DNA from: Bacillota bacterium
GTDB taxonomy: Bacteria; Bacillota; Clostridia; Lachnospirales; Lachnospiraceae
Length of the DNA: 64,000 nucleotides
Direction: 5' to 3'
Assembly: GCA_023434365.1 (NCBI GenBank)
Contig: JAEYSV010000042.1
Span: forward strand, 39,680-103,679
Part shown: positions 36,801 through 45,491 of the stretch, one piece after another
How the letters are laid out: each line of letters starts with the position of its first letter
Numbering within the stretch: the first letter of the stretch is position 1
Position numbers and translations under genes: made by a program
Notes under the pieces: model-generated
The model's input: only the letters and a program-made list of their open reading frames with translations
Told to the model about the DNA's origin: nothing
Database searches by the model: none

Positions 36801-38338
36801 GCATAGGTACTGTGATTCGTCTCAACTATAATCCCCTCAGAATAAGTTCCTGCTGTCAGACCAGGCTTTGGCTGTATAGTAAAGGTGGCTATTTCACCGA
36901 CATCCAGTGTTGTAGCCGAAAGTTCTCCGATATTGTAGCTGATTGATGACGGCTGTGTTAAAGTAATTATGCTGTTTCCCTCATTGGTTATTGTTATAGT
37001 TTCTTTTGTAGGCTGTGTCATATAGCCCATATTCAGGCTACCAAAATCTTTGCTATTGACATTAGTTTGAATCGTATACGTTGGATTTACCAGTGTGATT
37101 GTTGACGTTCCACTTTTTGTTATATCTGCATCAGCGGTTGCTCTTACAATTAATTCCACTGCACTTTCATCATCAGCTACAGTTAATACTCCGGTATTAG
37201 ATATAAATGTTCCACTGCTTGTCGCTCCTTCTACTCTCCAAGTTACGGTCTGAGACGGATTATTATGTCCAGTTACAGTCGCTGAAAAACTTGCTGTATT
37301 CCCTTTTATGACAGATTGGTCTGATGTGGTAACCGAAACAGAAGTTACACTTGGAGATATAACTTCCCATGTTGCGCTTAATGAAATATTATCACTAAAA
37401 CTTGAAATCACATCTCCTGGCTGATATATATTTCCCGCTCCGTCTGACCAGCCCTTAAAAACAGAACCATCTTTTTTAAAGCTGCAGGTAGGTGTTATAA
37501 AATCTCTTCCAGATATTACAACGCTATCATTCATACTTCCAGTACCACCATTTGTATTGTAGGTTACATTATATGTAATGTAATGGCTGGTATCAGGTGA
37601 TATTACCACATACGTTAATTCTGAATTATTATTAACATCTGCAAATCCAGATACAGCGTTAAGATTACTCGCATCTGTTCCTGCCTTCATATTACTATAT
37701 GTAGTATAAAGATAGGTTGTACTCGCAACGTTTACAGCACCGACAGAACCAATTATCGTAACTGAATTACCATTATTAAAAAACCCAATTGTTGAACTAC
37801 ATCTGAATCCATATCCGGCTGTTCCCTGCATGATTAATGAAGCCGCCTGGGTATCGGAACCAATAACCATATTTCCACCACCTGAATTGATTTGAACACC
37901 AGCGGTACCAATTAGTATGCAATCACCCAATATAACTTCATCGGAATAATCCCCCTGATTCTCAAATGCAATCCCTTTGGTTGTATTAATCGTTATATTT
38001 TGAAGATGTATATAAGTATGTGATGCTCCTGAGCCTGAGCAATTAAATACAATTCGATCCTCAGTTGTATTAACACCAGATCTCATGGTTACTTTATAAC
38101 CAGATGCTGTAATTGTTAATATCCCCGTGGTCTCATTAAAGGCTACGCCATTACCATTAGTCACAGGATTTCCATCTGCATCCGTCACATAGAAATCCCC
38201 ATAGATTCCTTCTGATGCTTCGGATGAAACATTTCCAAATGCCTCCAAATTGTTACTTGTGAAAACAAGTGCCACTGCCATAACCACTGCAAGGCCTTTT
38301 GCTAATTTCTCTTTCATCTTCATATGCTTAACGCTCAT
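33866..38338 (-). CDS. Large sortase-anchored multidomain surface protein
   Basis: A 1490-residue exported protein. It has a signal peptide (about residues 1-38, ending near NNLEAFG), an N-terminal right-handed-helix-like region (about 40-255), an InlB B-repeat (YNTNGGTGSMNDS...FKGWSDGAGN), a Big_2-like Ig domain, an ASH/DUF1573-like domain, a PKD-like Ig domain, a chitobiase-type C-terminal domain (ADIYYTTDGSIPS), and a last Ig-like domain. The C-terminus has the LPXTG-type signal IPDTGDNS, a hydrophobic helix and KKK, so it is attached to the wall by a sortase. The start at 38336-38338 has AAAGGAG. It follows the two-component system genes and has its own promoter with a LytTR site. It is probably an adhesin. 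Confidence 0.88.
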   Translation of the reverse strand: MSVKHMKMKEKLAKGLAVVMAVALVFTSNNLEAFGNVSSEASEGIYGDFYVTDADGNPVTNGNGVAFNETTGILTITASGYKVTMRSGVNTTEDRIVFNCSGSGASHTYIHLQNITINTTKGIAFENQGDYSDEVILGDCILIGTAGVQINSGGGNMVIGSDTQAASLIMQGTAGYGFRCSSTIGFFNNGNSVTIIGSVGAVNVASTTYLYTTYSNMKAGTDASNLNAVSGFADVNNNSELTYVVISPDTSHYITYNVTYNTNGGTGSMNDSVVISGRDFITPTCSFKKDGSVFKGWSDGAGNIYQPGDVISSFSDNISLSATWEVISPSVTSVSVTTSDQSVIKGNTASFSATVTGHNNPSQTVTWRVEGATSSGTFISNTGVLTVADDESAVELIVRATADADITKSGTSTITLVNPTYTIQTNVNSKDFGSLNMGYMTQPTKETITITNEGNSIITLTQPSSISYNIGELSATTLDVGEIATFTIQPKPGLTAGTYSEGIIVETNHSTYARVDVSFKVNGVFSVTITPADTAITAGSSQELEAMPEGGSGTYSYQWYAGTSLTAFSTGKSVTVSPAETTTYMVIVNDSVENKTVTATITVNAAEPTGLTPIKPSDTGASDGKITGITSHMEYSTTTEFTSETTTDCTGTEITALTAGTYYIRVKAASGVGASDYVSIIVPDGEHTFSTEWSHDTTYHWHAATCSHTDQKTDVAQHIFTNYIYNNNATYFADGTETGSCICGTTDIRTATGTKLTDNVRPNVTVTVKTRSWTNILSTITFGVFFKGTQEIQITALDNESGLDMVQYYVSSTQLTEDEVKALTGENWKTYDKDSKPTLTIGKHFVYAKVTDKVNNKTYVGTDGIVIYQDSLQNTTELSFIKNVSDDIKAEVTLNGNTIGSIWVGSGSQLTEETDYETDNETGTITFKKSYLNTINPGSYILTIVYKPQGEVYQNNVEEGVDKNEAPTPTTIVLTVRKPKLISITAPTDITALPNGIVKTAQALCLPDKIVICTEDSHCTNAKVIWDLDALASGSYSPNVLTEQTFTLNGEVEIPDSIDTDGKSLTVTIQVTVNAAETVGVPVANLPAGLYKTNQNLVLTTPTGGADIYYTTDGSIPSRTNGTKYTGKIAVTGKEGSEEVITIKAIAVKEKMQDSNVVTFTYTLKIPATKYAVTVTNGTTEDSSYVAGAAVAIIANEPVSGKQFKNWTVVSGEVTFADANSIATTFTMPAEAVIVQANYENIPLVMITPSITSEPKDAAVLVGDVAIFSIVATGTPDPTYQWQVDCNDGKGFVDIEGANGVSYTILKVDMSYNGFKYRCVVTNDAGSDISCFVRLTVKTDTDHDIEYTITIGIDKTHTIGTDGTITVTYSGGLDKLIGIYVDGELLDTVNYSVKSVSNILTLKSNYLNNLRAGTHKLKFVYSDGSVETTFIIKAADMQSDEKDKDNETFPSQDTQIPDTGDNSPNVWLLILVIVSAIVVLYVGNKKKIQN

Positions 38339-38408
38339 AAAAAGACTCCTTTCCATTTCATACTGTCCTATTCTCAGGATAGCATAAATCAGAACGAAGT
38401 CCTTGCTA

Positions 38409-38438
38409 TCTACTTAAAAACCTTATTTTTCTACTTAA
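38409..38438 (-). promoter_or_regulatory. LytTR-type direct repeat in front of the surface-protein gene
   Basis: On the minus strand the exact 9-mer TTAAGTAGA occurs twice (38430-38438 and 38409-38417) with a 12-base gap, the geometry of LytTR/AgrA binding sites. A TATGCT -10-like box follows about 25 bases downstream. The site lies 71-100 bases upstream of the surface-protein start. Confidence 0.7.
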
Positions 38439-38477
38439 TGTTGTATATTTTTTTATTTTTTTTATTTTATACCATTT

Positions 38478-39746
38478 TTACAAAAGCAGTCGAACCTTAA
38501 ATATTCCATTTATTGCCAAATAAGAAATATCTCCGCCAACTTTCTCCACAAAGGCACGAACACTTTCGCTTCCCCTGCCATGACCAGCCTCCTTCGTTAC
38601 CGGATATCCCTCTTTTGTAAATATCACTTTACCAGAATAAGGATTCTGCACTTCTAAGACTAGCTGCCCTGTATAAATTGCACGGATAATAAGATATTTA
38701 TCATATTCAGGATTAAGTGTCTCGCAGGCATGAATTCCATTCTCTATAAGATTTGAAAGTACCATGGATAGATACAGTTCCGAGTACGGCAATGTTTCCG
38801 GAATATCCATCTGAATATCGCAGTGTATACCGCATCTAGCTGCCATTTCAGCGTAGTAGCTTACAGCGGCATTCACAGTTACATTATCACAAAAATGGGA
38901 TGGTTTTGCCGGTATTACTTTCGTATGTTCTTCTATCGTAGTCATCGCCTTACCAACTTCTCCTGTTTGCAGCAATTCCAACAGGGTAGCATATATATGT
39001 CTCTGATCATGCTGGACCACATGCATCTGCCCCATCGCATTTTCCATCAGTGAAAGACGTTGCTTCATTGCCTCGCCTGAAAGCTCCATCAGTACCTTGT
39101 CCTGCTTTAGGCGATATTCCTTTTGCAAGCCAAAAAGACATATAAAAACTGAAATATAAGCCGCCAGGGTAATTCCTATGACAAGTAACAGTGGAATAGC
39201 TTGTTCGGTCAGTGTTTTCACAATATCACCACTGGAAAATACATAATAAGTAAATGTTACCCACACGGCCAATGCTACAAAGAAAAATATGTTCCAACGC
39301 TCTACCATCTGCCGATAAAGCGGACGTACTTTAAACCTCAGCAGCCAATAGAAGAGGATAAATAGTATTAATCGGAACACTACATTAGCGTAAGGTGGAT
39401 ATGGCAATTTTCGTGATACGATAAAGCTGAGTATAATTACAATATCACTAACATTCTGGATTGTAATATAACAAAACAGCCATTGCATAAAAGTATCCTT
39501 AAATAATGGTTTAACTACAAAGCAAAGTACTGCAAACAACACCATATCTATTTTTGCTAGCATGGTCAGATTTCCACTAAGATAACAGAATATGGCAGTA
39601 CCAAGATCTACACTTAACACCCCCATCATAGAAAAGCTGGTAATTCTCCTACCATACCTAGGTTGAAGCAAAGATAGCATCAGCACTACATTTCCTGTAG
39701 TGGATACAATCGCTCTCAGAAAATCCGGCAATAGAGATTGCATCAC
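38478..39746 (-). CDS. GHKL sensor histidine kinase (AgrC-like)
   Basis: A 422-residue membrane sensor kinase. About six membrane helices fill residues 1-205, followed by a helix with the phospho-acceptor region HVVQHDQRHIYATLLELL and a GHKL ATPase domain. The N-box is LSNLIENGIHACE and the G-box is GHGRGSESVRAFVEK. This layout is that of AgrC/ComD/VirS-type peptide sensors. The gene overlaps the response-regulator gene by 4 bases (ATGA type), so both are translated together. No AgrD- or AgrB-like gene is in the window, so the signal is unknown. Confidence 0.92.
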   Translation of the reverse strand: MMQSLLPDFLRAIVSTTGNVVLMLSLLQPRYGRRITSFSMMGVLSVDLGTAIFCYLSGNLTMLAKIDMVLFAVLCFVVKPLFKDTFMQWLFCYITIQNVSDIVIILSFIVSRKLPYPPYANVVFRLILFILFYWLLRFKVRPLYRQMVERWNIFFFVALAVWVTFTYYVFSSGDIVKTLTEQAIPLLLVIGITLAAYISVFICLFGLQKEYRLKQDKVLMELSGEAMKQRLSLMENAMGQMHVVQHDQRHIYATLLELLQTGEVGKAMTTIEEHTKVIPAKPSHFCDNVTVNAAVSYYAEMAARCGIHCDIQMDIPETLPYSELYLSMVLSNLIENGIHACETLNPEYDKYLIIRAIYTGQLVLEVQNPYSGKVIFTKEGYPVTKEAGHGRGSESVRAFVEKVGGDISYLAINGIFKVRLLL

Positions 39747-40474
39747 ATCACCACCTTTTCAAATCGATAGTTCAGATAAGCTTCCCTCACATCGATATAC
39801 TGTTTACCAGAAATAGGAACAAAGTTACCTCCTTTTAAAGTGAATCCTTCGCGCGTCAGCTTTTCTACCCGGCTCATATTCACTACAAAAGAAGCATGTG
39901 GAGAAAGAAAACGTTTATCCTTTAAAAGTGGTAGGATATGCTCCCCAAAGTTAACTGAAAGTGTAGTTGTCATCACCTGTTCTCCTCCCAGCAGCATATA
40001 TCGTACAGCATGATTCATATATTCACAGTAGATAATCTGCCCTGCATTTAGTGTACGCAGACCCCTTTTTGTCTTAATTGTTACCACTATATCATTAGAA
40101 TTCACTTTCAAAAGTGCCAGGGAAAGTGCTTCAAACAGCGTATGCTTATTCACTGGCTTGATTAAGTAATTCAACGGATTTACCGAATAAGCATCTAATG
40201 CATATCCTGGTTCGCCGGTAATATATATAATCTGTGCCTCACGGCTGATGCGTCGGATACTGCGTCCCACTTCCAGTCCGTCCACCATAGGCATTACCAT
40301 ATCCAAAAGATAAATTTGAATCTCTTCACTCTCACAAGCGGTCAGTAGTTCATCTGGGTGAATAAATTGTAGAATCTCCGCAGAGACTTCCTGTTTTTCT
40401 ATGTACTCATGTGTGATTTCTGCCAACAACGCAAGCTGGTCAGGCATATCATCACAAATTGCAATGTGCAACAT
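39743..40474 (-). CDS. LytTR family response regulator (AgrA-like)
   Basis: A 243-residue response regulator. The receiver domain (residues 1-125) has the acidic pair ICDD and the phospho-acceptor Asp in YLLDMVMPMVDG. The LytTR DNA-binding domain (about 135-243) includes VTIKTKRGLRTLNAGQIIYCEYMNHAVRY (quoted in part) and the SPHASFVVNMSRVEKL core. The start at 40472-40474 has AGGGAG 10 bases before it; a TTG at 40504 would give a longer form. Its expected binding site is found before the surface-protein gene downstream. Confidence 0.93.
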   Translation of the reverse strand: MLHIAICDDMPDQLALLAEITHEYIEKQEVSAEILQFIHPDELLTACESEEIQIYLLDMVMPMVDGLEVGRSIRRISREAQIIYITGEPGYALDAYSVNPLNYLIKPVNKHTLFEALSLALLKVNSNDIVVTIKTKRGLRTLNAGQIIYCEYMNHAVRYMLLGGEQVMTTTLSVNFGEHILPLLKDKRFLSPHASFVVNMSRVEKLTREGFTLKGGNFVPISGKQYIDVREAYLNYRFEKVVM

Positions 40475-40537
40475 ATGTAGTAAACTCCCTTCATTAGTAT
40501 CCAAAACTGATTTTTTCCAGAGTATAAACTATTCCAA

Positions 40538-40570
40538 AATGCACTCATCATCATTGAAAATGAGTGCGTT
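40538..40570 (-). terminator. Hairpin in the leader of the response-regulator gene
   Basis: GCACTCAT (40541-40548) and ATGAGTGC (40560-40567) form a stem. On the minus strand it is followed by ATTTTGG. It lies about 65 bases upstream of the start codon, so it may be an attenuator or the terminator of the short frame before it. Confidence 0.45.
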
Positions 40571-40665
40571 CTGAACATTTTATCGCTTAACACCTCATAG
40601 CCCCCCCAACCAAGCGTTCAATTATCCATGCTGAGATTACAAGAGTGGAATTAATAAACGGAATA

Positions 40666-40794
40666 CTATAATCCTTGAAGCCAATTTTCACAAAGTTTTG
40701 GCACTGAAAATTCCAGTGATCGGTCGCTGTAATCCATAGAAAAGTCGGTGGTGTTTACAATAATTTTTATATTTATATTCTTGTCTTTAAACAA
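40666..40794 (-). CDS. Short open frame or gene remnant (42 aa)
   Basis: A 42-codon frame starting at TTG 40792-40794 and ending with TAG. The peptide (MFKDKNINIKIIVNTTDFSM..., ending ENWLQGL) looks protein-like, and a minus-strand TATAAT box lies just upstream within the promoter-like repeat. There is no clear ribosome binding site. I do not know the family; it may be a truncated gene. Confidence 0.25.
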   Translation of the reverse strand: MFKDKNINIKIIVNTTDFSMDYSDRSLEFSVPKLCENWLQGL

Positions 40795-40818
40795 TGACGA
40801 TTATTGTTGCTGTTATAG

Positions 40819-40904
40819 TAGTATTATACTATGCACTACTTCCATTTTATACACAATTTAACATATAATAGCATGATATGATTGTATAAAAGTTAAGAAG
40901 AAGC
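40819..40904. repeat. Diverged promoter-region repeat, copy B
   Basis: Partner of 33571-33657. The two copies flank the surface-protein and two-component genes in the same orientation. Confidence 0.55.
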
Positions 40905-40978
40905 TGAAAAATGTCTCCTGTAGACTATATTTTTCTTGAGAGGGACTAAATTATACCATTGAATTTCAACAGTTATGA

Positions 40979-42454
40979 TTATTTATATACTATCACTAAT
41001 TTTTCAAACTCTGCGCTATTGTTTCCCACAGCATATAAGCCCAGTACATTTCCGGTGAACCCTCCTGACACCTCACTGGAAAGGTATTTTGACATTCCGC
41101 CGCCAAGTGAAGTTACATTTCCGTTGTCTGAAACTAAAAATTCATAAAAATGGCTATTGGCTTTTACTAACATCGTTGTTTTTGGTGATGAAAGCTTAAC
41201 AGCGTTTTGAATATGCTTGATTCCACCAATATTAAGCTTTAATATTGCCTCAAACCCGTCATTATCTTTTCTTATAGCAACTTCATAATGCTCGTTCTCA
41301 CAGGAATAAACAGTAACACCTGCTTCGCCGCAGTCGATTGATACATCAACTGAAAGTTCAAAATCAAAATCACGCTGACGCAGACATATAAATGTTGGTG
41401 TATCACAATCATCTAAAGTAATATCAGTTCCATGCATTATGATTTTATCATCAAACAATTCATAATTGCTCATGTTCGGGTGACGCAGATAGCACCAGTC
41501 AATTCCCCAGTCCGTGTTTTCAAATGTGTATAGCTTCTTTTCGTTTTGAGTAAAATCCCCTTCGATTTCATAGAACATTTCAGCAGTTCCGTCATTACCT
41601 GCAGTAAACCAACCGTCATTGTCGAATTGTACAGGAATTAAGAATGTCTCTCTGCCCAGAATATGATAAGGTTGCCAAATATGAATCTGTCGAAATCCAA
41701 GACATAGAATATGCCAATCACCATTCTTATCACAAATCAAATCTCCATGACCGATACCTTGAATGATTTCAGGAGCTTTATTTCGGTTGGTGAGAACAGG
41801 GTTGTGAGGATAATTACTAAATTCTCCCCATACCGAATCAGCACGAGCATAAGTAACCATATGACCATATTCTGTTCCACCTTCAGCAGCCATCAAATAA
41901 TATGAACCATTGATTTGATACATATGAGGGCTTTCAAGGTAACGCCCGCCTGAACCCTGCCAGATACATTTGCTGTGTGAAAGCTTCTTGCCTGTATCGA
42001 TATCTATTTCGCATTGAATAACTCCACCTTTACCATATTCATCAACACCATTACTGATAAAATAGGTATGTCCGTTTTCGAAATACAGCGATGGGTCTAT
42101 TCCACCTTGGTCAACAAATATTGGGTCAGACCATTCACCATAAATGTCATCCGTATAAACATAGAAATTCTGATGAGTGGTATCGTTAGTTGTTACCATA
42201 TAAAATCTGCTGTCATTAAATCGAATTGTCGGTGCAAATACACCACCTGAACTATTTATTTTGTCAAGCATAACTTGATTTTTACGAGTAAGAACATAAC
42301 CAAGCTGCTTCCAATTGATTAAATCATCACTTTCAAAAAGGGGAACACCGGGAAAGTATTGAAATGAACTGCTGACAAGATAATATTTATCATCAGCAAA
42401 ACAAACGCTTGGGTCAGGATAAAAACCTTTTATTATTGGGTTAGCGTACTTCAT
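40979..42454 (-). CDS. GH43 family glycosidase (beta-xylosidase/arabinofuranosidase type)
   Basis: A 491-residue intracellular GH43 enzyme. The five-bladed propeller covers about residues 5-310, with the catalytic base D14 (FYPDPSV), the pKa-modulating D120 (GGIDPSLYF) and the general acid E174 (YLESPHMY). A C-terminal beta-sandwich (about 325-491) of the GH43_C2 type packs onto it, as in XynB-type xylosidases. There is no signal peptide. It would cut xylose or arabinose from xylo-oligosaccharides. ATG at 42452-42454 follows AGGAGG. A DUF2164 gene lies 41 bases upstream and may share the transcript. Confidence 0.93.
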   Translation of the reverse strand: MKYANPIIKGFYPDPSVCFADDKYYLVSSSFQYFPGVPLFESDDLINWKQLGYVLTRKNQVMLDKINSSGGVFAPTIRFNDSRFYMVTTNDTTHQNFYVYTDDIYGEWSDPIFVDQGGIDPSLYFENGHTYFISNGVDEYGKGGVIQCEIDIDTGKKLSHSKCIWQGSGGRYLESPHMYQINGSYYLMAAEGGTEYGHMVTYARADSVWGEFSNYPHNPVLTNRNKAPEIIQGIGHGDLICDKNGDWHILCLGFRQIHIWQPYHILGRETFLIPVQFDNDGWFTAGNDGTAEMFYEIEGDFTQNEKKLYTFENTDWGIDWCYLRHPNMSNYELFDDKIIMHGTDITLDDCDTPTFICLRQRDFDFELSVDVSIDCGEAGVTVYSCENEHYEVAIRKDNDGFEAILKLNIGGIKHIQNAVKLSSPKTTMLVKANSHFYEFLVSDNGNVTSLGGGMSKYLSSEVSGGFTGNVLGLYAVGNNSAEFEKLVIVYK

Positions 42455-42495
42455 AAAATCCTCCTATTAACCTTAAGTATCAATGGTTATTAATA

Positions 42496-42756
42496 CTATT
42501 CATCTTTATATAATGAGTAATAATCACAATTCATTTCTTCTTGTTTTTGCAAGTACCATTTTTTCACATCATCAAGCACCTTATTATATACAATTGGTGC
42601 CAGATTTTCTATAAACAGATCCAATATTTGTTGCTTTTCAATTATTCCAGTTTCCTCCCCACGAACATCCAAATAGAAGGCTGTAATCTCATCTTCTATC
42701 ATTTTTTTCTGTTTATCTGTAAGTTGAACAACTGTATTTAAGCTGGTTCTTTTCAT
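42496..42756 (-). CDS. DUF2164 family protein
   Basis: An 86-residue protein with the DUF2164 pattern: LTDKQKKMIEDEITAFYLDVRGEETGIIEKQQILDLFIENLAPIVYNKVL (quoted in parts). The family is small, helical and of unknown function. The start at 42754-42756 is chosen for GAGGAGG 9 bases before it; the frame is open to 42786. It precedes the GH43 gene by 41 bases. Confidence 0.8.
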   Translation of the reverse strand: MKRTSLNTVVQLTDKQKKMIEDEITAFYLDVRGEETGIIEKQQILDLFIENLAPIVYNKVLDDVKKWYLQKQEEMNCDYYSLYKDE

Positions 42757-43339
42757 AAAAGGAAACCTCCTCATTATATAACACATTAATCGCTTATTCT
42801 TTCTCCCAGGTAATATTTACGGCTTTTGATAAACCCTAGAGAGCCTGTCATTTATAAGATTGTAATCCGGTTTTCCTAATAAGTTCTAATTCTTCAATCG
42901 TAAATAAATGCTGCCTCAACTCTTTTCAAATAGCCCACTGTGCCGTTATCATGTGCTAATACAAAGTATAAACTTTTTAGTTGACGTAATCAATGAAAAA
43001 GCAAGTCATTCAATTAATGGTAACCCTTGCGACGTAGTCCTACCACCGTCCCCATTACCAGATGAAGAATCATTATGCTTCTGAATAATATCTTTTTACC
43101 TTCCAATAATAGAATGGTGGCATACTATAGCTGAAAGCACATTAGATGGAGAAAGTAGAAATTCTAAGCATCAGTCTGGTAATCGCCATAAACTTGATAA
43201 AGACATATAACATATTTTAATGCATAGGAGAAAATTATATGAACCGCGATAACCTCATAGCTCAAGTAAAAAAAGATAAGGATGATTCGCCTCTCTCCTA
43301 AAACCATAAGCTATCCGTATAGGTTATTAATTACCTTTT
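42757..43339. other. Gene-poor stretch with a duplicated segment
   Basis: No intact gene is seen in these 583 bases. It holds the 207-bp copy B repeat (43067-43273). On the minus strand near 42895-42985 there is a short protein-like open stretch (FVLAHDNGTVGYLKRVEAAF) without a start, a probable gene relic. Confidence 0.45.
43067..43273 (+). repeat. 207-bp segment duplicated from the metal ATPase operon (copy B)
   Basis: Nearly identical to 29530-29736. It ends 12 codons into the copy of the 79-residue gene, after which the frame runs out within a few codons (MNRDNLIAQVKKDKDDSPLS, then stop at 43300-43302). This copy of the small gene is therefore truncated. Confidence 0.9.
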
Positions 43340-44230
43340 CTATATATCATCTTTTAATAGGTAATCCTTAAATATTGAATAAAAACCTGATAATAATTTC
43401 TCATCCGATTCCAATGTAGTTTCTTCCATTTGTTTTTTTGTTTTCATCAGATCATATCCATCTCGTATCACCAAAAAACGTGATATTCTCGGATAAATAG
43501 AATTAGTAGGACATGCGTAAATACAACGAAAGCATGCAACGCAATGCCAACCAAACTGAGGTCTTCTATTCTTCATATGAATGTTTCCCATAGGGCAATT
43601 GCGTGAACAGAGACCACAGTGGTTACATGATTTTCTAACTGTTAATTCTGTTCCAAAAAACTTTGCCCATATCTTTTCGATTTTACAAATATATGTTAAC
43701 ATTCTGCTTTTTACTGGAGTATATGTTCGTCTGCTCTTCATGGATATTATCTCAATAGCAGTATTTGCTGCTTTAATTGGAAGAATCTGAAGTAAGCGCA
43801 TCGAAAAGGTATTCTTTGTGGCTATAATCATATTAATAGGCATGATTACCATTCGTTCGTAGAAAACATCATAACCTTTTAGTGTCAAGGCTTTAATTGA
43901 ACCGTAGCGACTAGCTCGATTTATCCAATAATCACCTGCAGCAGAAACGGAAATGACTGCAACAGGTAATCCATTACTCTTAGGAAGCGTTTTAATCCAG
44001 TTGTATACTGGTTCAGGTGAATCGAATGCATGCACAGGGAAAAGTATAATGATAATGTCAGCTGAACCAATACCATAAGTACCGTCTTTTTTAGTACGTT
44101 TAATTGCTTTAACTTCCAAAGGCAAAACCTGTACATCACAATTTTTATCTTTTAAATTCTGTTCCAAAAGTGAGGCAAAATACGCTGTGCCACCTGTCCC
44201 TGAGAAGTAGACCAACTTTACATTTTTCAT
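43340..44230 (-). CDS. EFR1 family ferredoxin (flavodoxin-like domain plus 2x[4Fe-4S])
   Basis: A 296-residue redox protein. A flavodoxin-like domain opens with LVYFSGTGGTAYFASLLE (FMN-phosphate loop, residues 4-20). The C-terminal ferredoxin domain has two cluster motifs, CNHCGLCSRNCP and CVACFRCIYACP, near residues 205-240. EFR1-type proteins are common in Clostridia and are thought to transfer electrons to unknown partners. The start at 44228-44230 has AGAGAGGA before it. No partner gene is adjacent. Confidence 0.9.
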   Translation of the reverse strand: MKNVKLVYFSGTGGTAYFASLLEQNLKDKNCDVQVLPLEVKAIKRTKKDGTYGIGSADIIIILFPVHAFDSPEPVYNWIKTLPKSNGLPVAVISVSAAGDYWINRASRYGSIKALTLKGYDVFYERMVIMPINMIIATKNTFSMRLLQILPIKAANTAIEIISMKSRRTYTPVKSRMLTYICKIEKIWAKFFGTELTVRKSCNHCGLCSRNCPMGNIHMKNRRPQFGWHCVACFRCIYACPTNSIYPRISRFLVIRDGYDLMKTKKQMEETTLESDEKLLSGFYSIFKDYLLKDDI

Positions 44231-44288
44231 ACATATCCTCTCTATCATTACTAGATTATGTAATACTCAATACTCTTATCTATCATCA

Positions 44289-45293
44289 TTAGCCTTCTAA
44301 CCAACCTTTTAGTAAAGCGATCTGTTTAGCATACTGCCTTAATGCCTCCATTGTACCAAATACTTGCTCTGTTCCAAATCTCTTTTCTTCAATGGATGCA
44401 GCTTCAATTCCCAACGATCGTTTAAAGCTATAGTTAAGCCAGCCAAGCATTCCACCGAATCCACATGCAAGTACCGTTTCCCAATTCACATGACAACTTC
44501 CTGCGATTGCTATATATGCCTGATACAGCGCTTCAAATTTGTCTCTGTCCAACTCGCCATTACCATTGTTAGCCCAATAATTAAGCACTTCCAATAGTTC
44601 CTGATATGGATTTACATATCCTGCAGCTTCCCAATCAATAATGTATGGATTATTATCTTTCCACATAACATTTTTAGGGTCTAAATCCCTATGGCTAAGT
44701 ACCAAATTACTACCCAAAGAATTGGAAGCTTCAATTAACTCATGGTTCCACTTATTCAATTCGTCTATCATATGTGATAATTGATGAATCCATTCTGCAT
44801 TTTGTTCCTGTCCCAATAAGAGGTATTTAATCCAATCATATACTTCCGGTGCATCTATTTCTTTAATTATACCAGGAATCATAATATTCGCTGTGTGCAT
44901 CTTTGCTAATTGTGTTCCTATCTTATTGCAATCTTGTAAAGATATTTTAGGGGGGAATATAGACACGCCATCTAACCAGTTAAATACCAAAAAATATTGC
45001 CCATCCAGATTTAATAATGGTCCATTATTAAACTGCATGGCGGCAACTACAGGTACGATTCCATAAAGAGCAGTTGCTATACGTTCAGAATTAATAATAC
45101 TTTCTGTAACACCTTTTCTTAGCATTATTGCGGTATTAAATTCTTTAACAGCATATTTTTTATTTTCAGTGACTATTTGATACATCTTGTGCATCAAACC
45201 ACCTGTGACCTATTTTGGTTCTTCAATTATAGTTTCTAAACCGTATTTACTAAATAGCTTTTCTATTTTTACATATGTTTCTGAATAGTACAT
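44289..45293 (-). pseudogene. Aminoglycoside-phosphotransferase-fold protein with an early nonsense codon
   Basis: The kinase-like protein has VLSHRDLDPKNVMWKDN (Brenner's catalytic HxDxxxxN) and YIIDWEAAG (metal-binding DxE/D), as in the APH/choline kinase family. The long frame begins with a weak TTG at 45197, but upstream in the same frame lies MYYSETYVKIEKLFSKYGLE... from ATG 45291-45293, with a GAGGT site. A TAG at 45210-45212 (codon 28) interrupts it; the residue after EEPK is probably Gln in relatives. Either the gene is a nonsense pseudogene or it restarts at GTGGTTTGATG. The substrate is not known. Confidence 0.75.
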
Positions 45294-45491
45294 GGTTCTA
45301 CCTCACTAAAAGAATAATAATCACACATTGTGAAAAACTTTTTTGTAGACAATTACGACCACCCTATGATTGAAGATGAAAAACAGTTAGTGGATACGAT
45401 TTATTTGAAAATAAATCTATAAAGTAGTGCTTCGCCCTCTATAACATTACTTAGGGCTGTCTTTCAAACTGCATCGCCTTTTCAGACGGCA

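Larger units (their letters stand above)
40475..40978. other. Leader and intergenic region of the two-component operon
   Basis: No full gene is seen. It holds a hairpin in the leader (40538-40570), a short open frame (40666-40794) and the second copy of a promoter-like repeat (40819-40904). Confidence 0.5.

Noticed and set aside
38478..40474. A full Agr quorum-sensing locus
   Set aside because: No AgrB-like peptidase or AgrD-like propeptide frame was found around the kinase and regulator genes.
45331..45420. Plus-strand 30-codon frame before the phosphotransferase gene
   Set aside because: It has no ribosome binding site and no recognisable family; it may be a relic but cannot be supported.
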